DNA of 64,000 nt from assembly GCF_000220565.1 (NCBI RefSeq), contig NZ_AFPM01000159.1, forward strand, positions 1 to 64,000, written 5' to 3'. This DNA is from Oceanicola sp. S124. Its GTDB lineage: Bacteria; Pseudomonadota; Alphaproteobacteria; Rhodobacterales; Rhodobacteraceae. The notes beneath the pieces were generated by a model. It ran no database searches, had not been told where the DNA came from, and saw only the letters and a list, made by a program, of their open reading frames with translations. Shown one piece after another: positions 1 to 8,987 of this stretch. Position 1 is the first letter of the stretch, and the number at the start of each line of letters is the position of its first letter. Both the position numbers and the translations under genes were made by a program.

Positions 1-3000
1 TCGGGCGTCAGCTGGTTCAGGAAGCCGTCCTGACTCACCGCCGCGCCATGGACCACGCCGCGCGAGCGGGTGGGTGGCGTCGGCGGTGGCGGCGCCGACA
101 TAGGCCTCCATCTCGGCTTCCGAGGTGACGTCCAGCGCCAGCGCCTCGACGAGCGTGCCGCGCGCCTGCATCGCCTTCACGCGGTCCATGTCCTCTTTCA
201 GGAAGGCGCCCCCGCGCGAGGTCAGCACCAGCTTGCCCGCGCCGGCGCGGCTCATCCAGTCGGCGATGGTCAGGCCAAAGCCCTTGGTGCCGCCGGTGAT
301 CAGGTAGGAGGCATCCGCCGACAGCGCCACCGGGCGCGAGATGTCGCGGCGGATCTTGAATGAAGGCTCTTCCAGCGAGACCACGACCTTGCCCACGTGC
401 CGCGCCTGCGACATGTAGCGGACCGCATCACCGATCCGGCTGATCGGGAAGGAGGTCACCGGCAGCGGCTTCAGGCGGCGCTCGGCGAACATCTCGACCA
501 CTTCCTGCATCAGCTCGGCCAGCAGCTCGGGGCGTTCCTGGCCCATGGCCGCAAGGTCGAGGCAGGAGAACGAGACGTTCTTGCGCAGGGCCTTCATGCC
601 GATGGCACTGTCGGCGTAGACATCGACCTTGCCGATCTCCAGATAGCGGCCATAGGGCGCGACGATATCCAGACCCTTGGTGATGTATTCCCCGGGCAAC
701 GAGTTCAGCAGCACGTCTACGCCGCGCCCTTCGGTGATCCGCTCGACATCGTCGGCGAACTTCAGGCTGCGGCTGTCCATGATGTGCTTTGCACCCAGCT
801 CGGCCAGAAGCTCTCGTTTGGCGGGGCTGCCTGCGGTGGCGAAGATCTCGGTCCCCACGTCGTGGCAAAGCTGGATGCCGGCCATGCCGACACCGCCGGT
901 GGCGACGTGGATGAAGACCTTCTCGCCCTTGCGCATCCGGCCGACGCGGTTCAGCGCGTAATGGGCCGTGGCGAAGGCCGAGGGGATCGTGGCCGCCTCT
1001 TCCAGACTGATATGCTCGGGCAGCACGGTCAGGGCGCGGGGGTCCACGTCCATGAAGCGCTGCAGGCAGCGGCGGCCCATGCCCATCACCCGGTCGCCGG
1101 GTTTCAGGCCGGTGACGTTCTTGCCGACCGCATGGACCACGGCGCCGAATTCCAGGCCGAGGTGCTGCCAGGCGGGATCGGGCTCTGCCTCTTCCGGCAG
1201 CAGGCCGGTCACGGCCATGACATCGCGGAAGTTCATGCCGACGGCAGAGACGCGCACGCGCACCGCGTCGTCAGACAGCGCGTCCAGCGGCAGCGCCCAC
1301 AGGCCCAGGTCGTCGATGACCCCGGCCGAGCGCATGGTGGCGTGGAAGTTGACCGTCTCGTCGCTGGCGGGGACATCGACCAGCTTCGGCTCGAAGTCCG
1401 CCCTGTCACGGGCGAAGAGACGGGCGCCGTAGGTCTTGCCCTCGCGGATCACCGTCTCGGTCTCGGGCGTGTCCGAGAGCAGGCGCAGGGCCAGCTGCGC
1501 GGCGTCCGAGCCATCGTGGTCGAACATCCGTACGTGGTATTCCGGCGTCTCGGTGGCCAGCACCCGGCCAAGCGCCGAAACGGGCGTCTGGGTCAGCCCG
1601 GCGGGGCCGGTCAGGCCGGTCACCGGATCGGGATAGGCGCCCGAGGTCAGCACCGCGATGCGCGGCAGGGCCACCTCGTTCGTGCGGTGGAAGTCCATCA
1701 GGTCGCCCAGGGTGATCAGGTCCATCACGTTGCGCTCGATCGAGGCATAGAGATCGGCGGGCGCGGCCTCGGGCGAGGCATCGGCGGCGCCGAGCGCGGC
1801 GGCGAAGAGGATGCCCTTCACCTGCGCCTGCTCAAGCGCCTCGCCGAACTGGTCCTCGACCGCCTGCACCAGCTCGTCGCCCAGCTTCTCCCGGGTCAGC
1901 ACGGCGGGGGTGGCGCCAAGGGCCTGCATCTCGGCAACCAGCGGAGCCACGTCCGCCCCAGTGTCGGCCAGCACCAGCCAGGTGCCGAGGGCCGCTTCGA
2001 CCAGCGCCGGTTCATCGCGGATCTCGGAGAGGCCCTGTTCGACGAAGTTCGGGGTCACCTCGTCGCTGTCCTCGGCAGCAGCCTTGGTCGGCACCGCCTG
2101 GGTCATCAGCCCCTCGGCCTGGAACAACACCTTGCCGTCCAGGTCAGTGACGGTGAAATGCGCCTCGATCTCGCCCGTGACGGGGTTCTCGGCGCGATGC
2201 GCATGGGCGATGATCTCTTCCGGCAGACGACCGTAGAAGCGCATGCGGCGGGCGCCGACCGGCAGGTAGGCCAGGTCACCGGCCTTGCGCGGCGTGCGGA
2301 TCGTGGCGGCCGAGATGCGCGGGTCGCACATCTGCAGGCAGCCATCCAGCAGCGCCGGGTGGATGTAGAAGATATCGGTCTGGCCCCGGATCGCGGCAGG
2401 CGCCTTGATGCGGGCGACGGCCTCGTTCTCGCCCACCCAGATCTGTTCGATCACCTGGAAGGCGGGGCCGTAGTTCACGAAGCCCATGCTGCTGTCCACG
2501 TCATAGACATGGGCCGCATCGACCTCTTCCAGCGCCGTGGAGGCCGGATCGAAGGGCCGGTCCGCAGGCGCCGGCACATCGTTGATCCGCAGCTTGCCCT
2601 CCGAGCGCAGCACCCAGTCATCCCTGCTGTCGCGCGGCCGCGAGAACAGCTTGCCGCGCTTGCGGTCCGGCGACCAGGCGACCGAGATCAGCATGTCCTG
2701 ATCTTCCTCGATGAACAGCGCCTCGTGGATGATCGTGTCCGACAGCTCCAGCGGCTTGTCGCCATAGATCTCGACGCCGAGGGCCACCATGGTTTCCAGG
2801 TAACCGGCGCCGGGGAACAGCGTTTCCGATTGCAGGCGGTGATCCTTCAGGAAGGGCCAGGCCTTGGTGTTCAGTTCCATCCACCAGGCATTGCCCGCAT
2901 CGGCTGACTTGCGGCCCAGGAAGGGATGGCGGCGCGGGCCATAGAGCTGCAGGCGGCTTTCCTCGCTGTCCTGCCACAGGCTTTCCTGCATCCAGTGGTT

Positions 3001-5667
3001 GCGCGGCAGGGCCGCGGGGGCCTCGGCACCGCCGGTCAGGGTGTCCCAGTCCAGCGCATAGCCCGACACGAAGAGCTGTGCGGCCGTGCGGGCAAAGATG
3101 TCGAAATCGGCCTCCTTGCGCGACAGCGACTGGAAGACATCGACCTTGGCCCCCGCTTCCAGCGCGGTCGACCTGGTCGGCCCCATCAGGGTCGAATGCG
3201 GCCCCAGCTCGACGAAGGTCGTGGCGCCCAGGCTCAGGGCGGTCTCGATCCCCTGCTGGAACATCACCGGACGGCGCAGGTTCAGCCAGGCATATTCCAG
3301 GTCGAACTTCGTTTCCGGCTTGCCGGTCACGGTCGAGATGAAGGGGATATGCGGCACCCGCCAGGACACCTCTTTCACCTCGCGGCGGAACCACTCTTCG
3401 CCCGCTTCCAGCTGGTAGGAGTGCCAGGCGGTATCGACCTTCAGGATGCGGATGAAGGTATCGGGCTGGCTCTCCTGGAAGTCTTCCACGAAGGCATGCA
3501 GCGTGTCGTAATCGCCCGAGATCGTGGTCGATCCCGGCCCGTTGACGGCAGCGATGTTGATCTTCGGCGGCAGCAGCGGCTCGATATCCTCGGGGGCGAG
3601 GCCGACGGCGGCCATGGCACCCTTCTGGCCCAGCTGGTCGCGCACCACGCCGCGCTTGCTGAGGAAGCTGGCCGCGCCCTCAAGCGTCAGACCACCCGCG
3701 ATGTAAGAGGCCGCGCTTTCCCCGATCGAGTGGCCCACCACCATGTCGGGCTTGATGCCGAAGCTTTCCCAGAGGGCGCCGAGGCCCGCCTGGATGGCAA
3801 AGAGCGCAGGCTGCGTCACGGCGGTATCGTCGATGCGCGAATTGGCCTCGTCGGCCAGCAGCTCGTCCACCAGAGACCAGCCGGCGACCTTCCTGAAATG
3901 CGCGTCATAGGCTTCGACCGCGTCGCGGAAGACGGGCGAATGCTCCATGAACTGGCGACCCATGGCCCACCACTGGCTGCCCTGCCCGGCAAAGACGAAG
4001 CACAGCGAGGTCTCGGTGCGGGCCTGGCCGGTGACGATGCTCCTGGCGTCTGCCAGCGCCTCTTCGTCGTTCTCGACCAGCAGCTCGAGCGCCTGCAGCA
4101 GCTCGTCGCAGGTGCGGGCCAGAAGCATGGTGCGGTACGTCAGATGGGCGCGGTCCTTGCCAAGCGCCGCCGACAGCTCGGCCAGCGAGAGCTGCGACAG
4201 GGCGCTGTTCTCGTCCTTCAGCAGGGCCAGCAGATCGGCGGCATTGGCCAGGATCGCCTCCTGGCTGGGGGCGGAGAGCGGGAAGAAATAGGGGAAGTCC
4301 TGGTCCCCCCTGGGCCGCGCGGCCAGGACGGGCACGGCGGCCTGTTCCGGCACCGACGAGATCAGCGCCGAGGCATTGGTACCGCCGAAGCCAAAGGAAT
4401 TGACCACCGCGTAGCGCAATCCGCCGGCCTCGGGGAAGCTCTGCGCCTCGGTCGGGACCTTCAGGTTCAGCGCATCGAAGGGGATGTTGGGGTTCGGCTT
4501 GTCGAAATTGACGTTCGGCGGCACGATCCCGTTGCGCACGGCAAGCACGGCCTTGATCAGGCCCGAGATCCCGGCAGCGGCCTCGGCATGGCCGACGTTG
4601 GCCTTGCCCGAGCCGATCCAGACCGGACGTTCGGCGTTGTGCTGGCCGATCACCGTGCCGATGGCGCCCGCCTCGATGGGGTCGCCGACGGGGGTGCCGG
4701 TGCCATGGGCCTCGACGTAGCCGATGCTGTCCTTGGCGACGCCGGACTGGGTGAAGAGGTCTTCAAGCATGGCGATCTGGCTGTCCTGCGCCGGCGCCGT
4801 GATGGTCGAGGTATAGCCGTCCTGGTTGCAGGCCGAGGCATGGATCAGGGCGTGGATGCGGTCTCCGTCTTCCAGCGCCTTGTGGTAGGGCTTGATCACC
4901 ACGACACCCGCCGCCTCGCCACGCACGAAGCCGTTGGCGCGGTTGTCGAAGGTCGAGATCTGCCCGGTCGAGGACAGCATCCCCGCGCGCGAGAAGGCGA
5001 TGAAGGACGAGGGATGCGCCAGCACGTTGACGCCGGCAACCACCGCCACGTCACAGGCGCCCGAGGCCAGGTTCTGCACGGCCTGGTTCAGCGCCACCAG
5101 CGAGGACGAACAGGCGGTGTCGACCGCGTAGGATGGCCCCTTCAGGTTCAGCCGGTGCGAGATCCGGTTGGCATTGATGCAGAGCGCATAGCCGGTGCCG
5201 GCGAAATTCTCGGGGTTGGTCGGGCGCAACTCCTGGATGGTGCGGTAATCGGACTGGGAAATCCCGACGAAGACCCCCGTCTTGCCCTTTGCGTAGTCCG
5301 ACGCCGGGCGCTGCGTATCCTGCAGCGCCTCGTAGGTACATTGCAGAAGCAGGCGCTGCTGCGGATCCATTGCCGCCGCCTCGCGCGGGGAAATCCCGAA
5401 GAACTTGGCATCGAAGCCGCGAATATCGTCGAGGAACCCGGCCCACTTGGTCGTCGCGGTGGCGATCCCGTCCGGGTTCTCGTTGTAGAAATTGTCTACA
5501 TTCCAGCGATCTTCCGGGACTTCGCGAATGCCGCTCTTTCGATCCAGCAGGAACTGCCAGTAGTCATCCGGTGTCTCGTTTCCGCCGGGAAGACGACAAG
5601 CCATGCCGACAATGGCCAGGGCATTGGAAAAGTGATTTTTTTCAGCGGCCGGGACAGAGCGCTTCAT
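1..5667 (-). CDS. Type I reducing polyketide synthase, partial (KS-AT-DH-pseudoKR-ER-KR)
   Basis: Large modular synthase that would extend and reduce an acyl chain; the product is unknown. It starts at an ATG at 5667 and runs off the left edge after about 1,889 codons. Visible domains: ketosynthase at about residues 12-430 (catalytic Cys186 in DTACSSS, His321 in HGTGT, His360 in NVGH); acyltransferase at about 540-850 (Ser647 in GHSIGE); dehydratase at about 915-1200 (His943, Asp1108 in LLDGCLQ; the usual HxxxGxxxxP motif reads HRLQSETLFP, with Ser for Gly); a region at about 1230-1430 with no nucleotide-binding motif, resembling a structural pseudo-KR; enoylreductase at about 1440-1750 (NFRD, ATGGVGMAG); ketoreductase from about 1775 (TGGTKGFG). 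The rest of KR and any ACP lie outside the window. The frame breaks near base 64 (separate entry). No other PKS genes are visible. The family call is firm; iterative action is only a guess. Confidence 0.93.
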   Translation of the reverse strand, partial: MKRSVPAAEKNHFSNALAIVGMACRLPGGNETPDDYWQFLLDRKSGIREVPEDRWNVDNFYNENPDGIATATTKWAGFLDDIRGFDAKFFGISPREAAAMDPQQRLLLQCTYEALQDTQRPASDYAKGKTGVFVGISQSDYRTIQELRPTNPENFAGTGYALCINANRISHRLNLKGPSYAVDTACSSSLVALNQAVQNLASGACDVAVVAGVNVLAHPSSFIAFSRAGMLSSTGQISTFDNRANGFVRGEAAGVVVIKPYHKALEDGDRIHALIHASACNQDGYTSTITAPAQDSQIAMLEDLFTQSGVAKDSIGYVEAHGTGTPVGDPIEAGAIGTVIGQHNAERPVWIGSGKANVGHAEAAAGISGLIKAVLAVRNGIVPPNVNFDKPNPNIPFDALNLKVPTEAQSFPEAGGLRYAVVNSFGFGGTNASALISSVPEQAAVPVLAARPRGDQDFPYFFPLSAPSQEAILANAADLLALLKDENSALSQLSLAELSAALGKDRAHLTYRTMLLARTCDELLQALELLVENDEEALADARSIVTGQARTETSLCFVFAGQGSQWWAMGRQFMEHSPVFRDAVEAYDAHFRKVAGWSLVDELLADEANSRIDDTAVTQPALFAIQAGLGALWESFGIKPDMVVGHSIGESAASYIAGGLTLEGAASFLSKRGVVRDQLGQKGAMAAVGLAPEDIEPLLPPKINIAAVNGPGSTTISGDYDTLHAFVEDFQESQPDTFIRILKVDTAWHSYQLEAGEEWFRREVKEVSWRVPHIPFISTVTGKPETKFDLEYAWLNLRRPVMFQQGIETALSLGATTFVELGPHSTLMGPTRSTALEAGAKVDVFQSLSRKEADFDIFARTAAQLFVSGYALDWDTLTGGAEAPAALPRNHWMQESLWQDSEESRLQLYGPRRHPFLGRKSADAGNAWWMELNTKAWPFLKDHRLQSETLFPGAGYLETMVALGVEIYGDKPLELSDTIIHEALFIEEDQDMLISVAWSPDRKRGKLFSRPRDSRDDWVLRSEGKLRINDVPAPADRPFDPASTALEEVDAAHVYDVDSSMGFVNYGPAFQVIEQIWVGENEAVARIKAPAAIRGQTDIFYIHPALLDGCLQMCDPRISAATIRTPRKAGDLAYLPVGARRMRFYGRLPEEIIAHAHRAENPVTGEIEAHFTVTDLDGKVLFQAEGLMTQAVPTKAAAEDSDEVTPNFVEQGLSEIRDEPALVEAALGTWLVLADTGADVAPLVAEMQALGATPAVLTREKLGDELVQAVEDQFGEALEQAQVKGILFAAALGAADASPEAAPADLYASIERNVMDLITLGDLMDFHRTNEVALPRIAVLTSGAYPDPVTGLTGPAGLTQTPVSALGRVLATETPEYHVRMFDHDGSDAAQLALRLLSDTPETETVIREGKTYGARLFARDRADFEPKLVDVPASDETVNFHATMRSAGVIDDLGLWALPLDALSDDAVRVRVSAVGMNFRDVMAVTGLLPEEAEPDPAWQHLGLEFGAVVHAVGKNVTGLKPGDRVMGMGRRCLQRFMDVDPRALTVLPEHISLEEAATIPSAFATAHYALNRVGRMRKGEKVFIHVATGGVGMAGIQLCHDVGTEIFATAGSPAKRELLAELGAKHIMDSRSLKFADDVERITEGRGVDVLLNSLPGEYITKGLDIVAPYGRYLEIGKVDVYADSAIGMKALRKNVSFSCLDLAAMGQERPELLAELMQEVVEMFAERRLKPLPVTSFPISRIGDAVRYMSQARHVGKVVVSLEEPSFKIRRDISRPVALSADASYLITGGTKGFGLTIADWMSRAGAGKLVLTSRGGAFLKEDMDRVKAMQARGTLVEALALDVTSEAEMEAYVGAATADATHPLARRGPWRGGESGRLPEPADAR
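60..66 (-). other. Apparent 1-base frameshift in the PKS ketoreductase domain
   Basis: In the main frame the KR domain reads normally to ADATHPL and then becomes un-KR-like (ARRGPWRGGE). Dropping one base near position 64 gives THPLRGVVHGAAVSQDGFL, the expected KR continuation (GVVHAA-type motif), and that frame stays open to the window edge. It is either a true inactivating mutation or a sequencing error in a GC-rich stretch; the sequence alone cannot decide. Confidence 0.75.
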
Positions 5668-5710
5668 GGATAGTCCTCTTGGGATGCAAAAAAACAGTAC
5701 AAAACACTGA

Positions 5711-5723
5711 AACAGTCACTGTT
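5711..5723. promoter_or_regulatory. Perfect palindrome upstream of the PKS
   Basis: AACAGTCACTGTT is a 6-1-6 perfect inverted repeat 44 bp before the PKS start codon. It lies in an A/T-rich patch that contrasts with the surrounding GC-rich DNA, and a second CAGT/ACTG pair sits just downstream (5695-5709). Position and symmetry suggest a repressor or activator operator. No regulator gene is visible beside it, so the cognate protein is unknown. Confidence 0.4.
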
Positions 5724-5979
5724 GTGAGCTTTCGAACAAACGGTTCTGAATAGTCAATAGAATGAGGGGTTTTCCACAGGCCCGCGGAAGGATCCGATGG
5801 CAGGTGTGGCGTCCGGTATGCAAGTTTCAACCTATGGTTGCTCATCTCGACGCAGCTTTCGACGGCCGCGGCCTTGCCGGGACCGCGACGCGCCCCAAGT
5901 GGTTTCAGTTGGCCGAGTCTCACCCAGCAGGCCCGCAGGTCAGCCCCCCGCCCACAAGCGCGCTGCCTACAAGCCCGAG

Positions 5980-6018
5980 AAAACGAAAACGGCCCGGCGG
6001 AACGCATCCGTCGGGCCG
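5980..6018 (-). terminator. Rho-independent terminator after choV
   Basis: On the minus strand, CGGCCCG pairs with CGGGCCG around a loop region that has extra internal GG/CC pairing, followed by TTTTCGTTTT. It begins 22 bp past the choV stop and would end the choXWV transcript. The rest of the 372-bp gap to the PKS holds the PKS promoter region and no gene. Confidence 0.75.
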
Positions 6019-6039
6019 CTTCGAGCAAGTTCTCCCGGA

Positions 6040-7098
6040 TCAGCCCTCCGAGGACGGCGCCTTGGCATGCAGGGCCGAGATGATGTCCTGGTTGGTGATA
6101 GAACCCAGGGCCTCGCCGGCCTCGTTGCGGACCCCGACCACCTCGGCGCTGCCGTTCAGAACGCGGATCACGTCGCCCACGGGCGTCTCGGGCGAGACAT
6201 GGGTGTCGGCGGCCCCTGCGGCCTTCGGTGACATGACATCGGCGGCCAGCAACACGTTCAGCGGGTTCATGTGGGTGACGAAATCATCCACGTAGTCATT
6301 CGCCGGCCTGGCGATGATCTCTTGCGGAGAGCCGCATTGCACGATGCGCCCGCCTTCCATGATGGCGATCCGGTTGCCCAGCTTGAAGGCCTCGTCGAGG
6401 TCGTGGCTGACGAAGATGATGGTGCGCTTCAGCTTCTGCTGCAGCTCCAGCAACTCGTCCTGCAAACGGGTGCGGATCAGCGGGTCAAGCGCGCTGAAGG
6501 GCTCGTCCATCAGCAGGATCGGCGCTTCGGTGGCAAAGGCACGGGCCAGGCCGACACGCTGCTGCATGCCGCCCGACAGCTCACCCACCTTGTTCTGGGC
6601 CCAGTCGGTCAGGCCGACGAGGTCCAGCTGGGCGCGTGCCCTCTCGTCGCGCTCCTTGCGCGACAGGCCCGACAGCTCGAGCCCCAGCGCCACGTTGTCC
6701 AGCACGTTGCGCCAGGGCAGCAGGCCGAACTGCTGAAAGACCATGGCCACGCTCTCGCGGCGCAGCTTCAGCAGGTCGTCCTTGCTGCAGTTGGTCGGAG
6801 AGCAGCTCCAGCCGCCCGCATGCACCCGGACTTCGCCCCGGGCGACGGGGTTCAGCCCGTTGACCGCCCGCAGCAGGGTCGACTTGCCCGAGCCGGAGAG
6901 GCCCATCAGCACCAGGATTTCGCCCTGCTGCACGGTGAGAGAGCAATCGTGGACGCCCAGCACCTGCCCGGTGGCCTTCTGGATCTCGGAACGGTCGCGC
7001 CCCTCGTCCATCATCGGCAGGGCCTTGCCGGGGTGGTCGCCGAAGACGATCGAGACTTTGTCGAACTCGACGGCGGCGCGGTTCTGTTCCTCGCTCAT
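6040..7098 (-). CDS. choV: Choline/glycine-betaine ABC transporter ATP-binding protein
   Basis: ATPase of the ProV/ChoV (OpuA-type) family that powers import of choline through ChoW. The 352-aa product has Walker A GLSGSGKST at about residues 69-77, the signature LSGGMQQR, Walker B ILLMDEPFSALDPL and the H-loop SHDLDEA. The C-terminal 70 residues (VSPETPVGDVIRVL...GSITNQDIISAL) look like a shortened CBS regulatory segment, as in ProV proteins. Its ATG overlaps the choW stop by 4 bp, so the two are translationally coupled. The gene order X-W-V beside bet genes supports choline rather than proline as substrate. Confidence 0.9.
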   Translation of the reverse strand: MSEEQNRAAVEFDKVSIVFGDHPGKALPMMDEGRDRSEIQKATGQVLGVHDCSLTVQQGEILVLMGLSGSGKSTLLRAVNGLNPVARGEVRVHAGGWSCSPTNCSKDDLLKLRRESVAMVFQQFGLLPWRNVLDNVALGLELSGLSRKERDERARAQLDLVGLTDWAQNKVGELSGGMQQRVGLARAFATEAPILLMDEPFSALDPLIRTRLQDELLELQQKLKRTIIFVSHDLDEAFKLGNRIAIMEGGRIVQCGSPQEIIARPANDYVDDFVTHMNPLNVLLAADVMSPKAAGAADTHVSPETPVGDVIRVLNGSAEVVGVRNEAGEALGSITNQDIISALHAKAPSSEG

Positions 7099-7931
7099 TT
7101 GCGGCCTCCGATGCGAAGCATGCGATCAAGGATGATGGCGACAACGACGATGACGAAGCCGCTTTCGAAGCCCAGCGAGGTGTTGACCTGGTTCAGCGCC
7201 CGCACCACCGGCACGCCAAGACCGTCCGCACCGACCAGCGCAGCGACGACGACCATGGACAGCGACAGCATGATGGTCTGGTTCAGGCCGGCCATGATCT
7301 GCGGCAGGGCATAGGGCAGCTCGACCTTGGTCAGGGTCTGCCACTTGGTGCCACCGAAGGCCTGGCTGGCTTCCAGCAGCGGCTTCGGCGTCGAGGAGAC
7401 CCCGAGGTAGGTCAGCCGGATCGGCGCCGGCACGACGAAGATCACCGTGGCGATCAGGCCCGGCACCATGCCGATGCCGAAGAAGACGATGGCCGGGATC
7501 AGGTAGACGAAGGTCGGCAGGGTCTGCATCAGGTCCAGCACGGGTTGCAGGAAGGCATAGACCCCCGGCCGATGCGCGGCCCAGATGCCTATCGGCACCC
7601 CGATGGCCATGCAGACGATACAGGAAGAGATGACCAGCGTCAGGCTTTCGGTGGTCTCTTCCCAGTAGTCCTGGTTGAGGATGAAGAGAAAGCCGAGCGC
7701 CACGAAGAGGCAGGTCTTCCAGCTGCGTTGCAGCACCCAGGTCAGCAGGACGAAGGCGGCGATGACCACCAGCTCGGGCGGTTCCTGAAGCAACCAGAGA
7801 AGCCCGTCGATCAGGTTCTCGGCGCCATTGGCGAGAACATCGACGACGCCCTCGAAATTGTCCCTCAGCCAGTCGAAGAAATCACTGGCCCAGTCCCCTA
7901 CGGGGATCTTGTTGTCTGTCAGCCACTCCAA
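7095..7931 (-). CDS. choW: Choline ABC transporter permease
   Basis: Inner-membrane permease of the ProW/ChoW family, 278 aa. Hydrophobic helices begin near residue 55 (LVVIAAFVLLTWVL) and continue to the C-terminus; the permease ATPase-contact loop is visible as LLEASQAFGGTKWQTLTKVELPYALPQIMAG. The N-terminal 45 residues are soluble. The start is a TTG at 7931, supported by GGAGG 7-8 bases upstream; no ATG fits better. It lies between choX and choV, separated from choX by 75 bp that carry a strong hairpin, so it is probably made at a lower level than ChoX. Confidence 0.9.
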   Translation of the reverse strand: MEWLTDNKIPVGDWASDFFDWLRDNFEGVVDVLANGAENLIDGLLWLLQEPPELVVIAAFVLLTWVLQRSWKTCLFVALGFLFILNQDYWEETTESLTLVISSCIVCMAIGVPIGIWAAHRPGVYAFLQPVLDLMQTLPTFVYLIPAIVFFGIGMVPGLIATVIFVVPAPIRLTYLGVSSTPKPLLEASQAFGGTKWQTLTKVELPYALPQIMAGLNQTIMLSLSMVVVAALVGADGLGVPVVRALNQVNTSLGFESGFVIVVVAIILDRMLRIGGRK

Positions 7932-7966
7932 GGCGGACCTCCTTTACGGATAGTGGGGGCCTTACG

Positions 7967-7995
7967 AAAAGGCCCGGTCGCGGGGACCGGGCCTT
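7967..7995 (-). terminator. Hairpin between choX and choW (attenuator-like)
   Basis: AAGGCCCGGT pairs perfectly with ACCGGGCCTT around a 7-nt loop; on the minus strand it ends in TTTT. It sits 11 bp after the choX stop and before the choW ribosome-binding site. Such hairpins after binding-protein genes typically terminate part of the transcription and stabilise the upstream message, giving more binding protein than permease. Confidence 0.75.
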
Positions 7996-8006
7996 CCGTA
8001 TCTGGA

Positions 8007-8930
8007 TCAGAGGCCGAAGGCGTCCTTGACCGCGGCGGCACCGTCGGCGCCGTCGACCGTGGTCACGCCATCCAGCCAGGACAGCACCACGTCGCCGTTG
8101 GCCTTCATCCACGCCATGGTGGCGTCATCGGCGTCCTCGCCATCGTCGAGGATCTTGCCCATGATCTCGTTTTCCATCGGCAGGGTGAACTTGAGGTTGC
8201 CGAGGAAGGTGCCCAGGTTCGGGCACTCTTCGGCAAAGCCCTTGCGGGTCACCGTGTGCACGGTGCCTTCGCCGCCGAAGAAGTCCTCGCCGCCGGGCAG
8301 GTACTTCAGCTCGAAATTGGCGTTCATCGGGTGGGGCTCCCAGCCCAGGAAGACGATGTCCTCTTCCTTGTCGACGGCGCGGCGCACCATCGACAACATG
8401 CCCTGCTCGGAGCTTTCGACAACCTCGAAGCCCTCGAGGCCGTGGGTGTTCTCTTCGGTCAGCGAGACCAGGTAGGCGTTGCCCTCGTTGCCCGGCTCGA
8501 TGCCGTAGATCTTCTCGTCCAGCTCGTCGGCGAACTTGGCGATGTCGGCGTAGGACTGCAGGCCCTTCTCGTAGGTGTAGGCGGGCACGGCGAGGGTGTA
8601 CTTGGTGCCCTCCAGGTTGGTGGCCACGGTCTCGATCTCGCCGGACTCGAGATAGGGGCTGATGGCGCCATTCTGCGCCGGCATCCAGTTGCCCAGGAAG
8701 ACATCCACGTCATCGCTTTCCAGCGACTTGAAGGTCACCGGCACCGACAGCACCTTCACGTCGACGTCGTAGCCGAGGGCTTCCAGCACCTGCTTGGTGG
8801 CCGAGGTCGTAGTGGTGATGTCGGTCCAGCCGACATCCGAGAAGCTGACCTCGCCACAGTCGGCCAGGGCAACGCCGGTCGAGAGGGCAAGTGCCGAAGC
8901 AGCGGTCATCATCATGTTGAAACGGGTCAT
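8007..8930 (-). CDS. choX: Periplasmic choline-binding protein
   Basis: Substrate-binding protein of the OpuAC/ChoX type, 307 aa, which captures choline in the periplasm for ChoWV. The chosen ATG (8930) gives a classic signal peptide, MTRFNMMMTAASALALSTG then VALADCGEV with cleavage after ALA; the longer open frame upstream lacks this and would cross the BetI operator. GGAAGGAAACGAC precedes the start. Family features are DVGWTDITTTTSATKQVLEALGY near the mature N-terminus and the DVDVFLGNWMPAQ segment carrying an aromatic ligand-box residue. It is first in the choXWV operon and divergent from betI. Confidence 0.92.
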   Translation of the reverse strand: MTRFNMMMTAASALALSTGVALADCGEVSFSDVGWTDITTTTSATKQVLEALGYDVDVKVLSVPVTFKSLESDDVDVFLGNWMPAQNGAISPYLESGEIETVATNLEGTKYTLAVPAYTYEKGLQSYADIAKFADELDEKIYGIEPGNEGNAYLVSLTEENTHGLEGFEVVESSEQGMLSMVRRAVDKEEDIVFLGWEPHPMNANFELKYLPGGEDFFGGEGTVHTVTRKGFAEECPNLGTFLGNLKFTLPMENEIMGKILDDGEDADDATMAWMKANGDVVLSWLDGVTTVDGADGAAAVKDAFGL

Positions 8931-8967
8931 GTCGTTTCCTTCCGTTGGACTTGGGGTTGCGCTTTTC

Positions 8968-8987
8968 TTGATTGATGAGTTAATCAA
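8968..8987. promoter_or_regulatory. BetI operator
   Basis: TTGATTGATGAGTTAATCAA is an inverted repeat (TTGATT-N8-AATCAA) in the 106-bp gap between choX and betI. It matches the form of BetI-binding palindromes found before bet genes in proteobacteria. Its central position lets BetI repress both the transporter and bet operons and release them when choline is present. Confidence 0.8.

Noticed and set aside
397-5673. Two very long plus-strand open frames (397-2907 and 2926-5673)
   Set aside because: They are exact antisense shadows of the PKS gene, have His/Gly/Arg/Gln-rich composition and match no family, while the minus strand shows KS, AT, DH, ER and KR motifs throughout.
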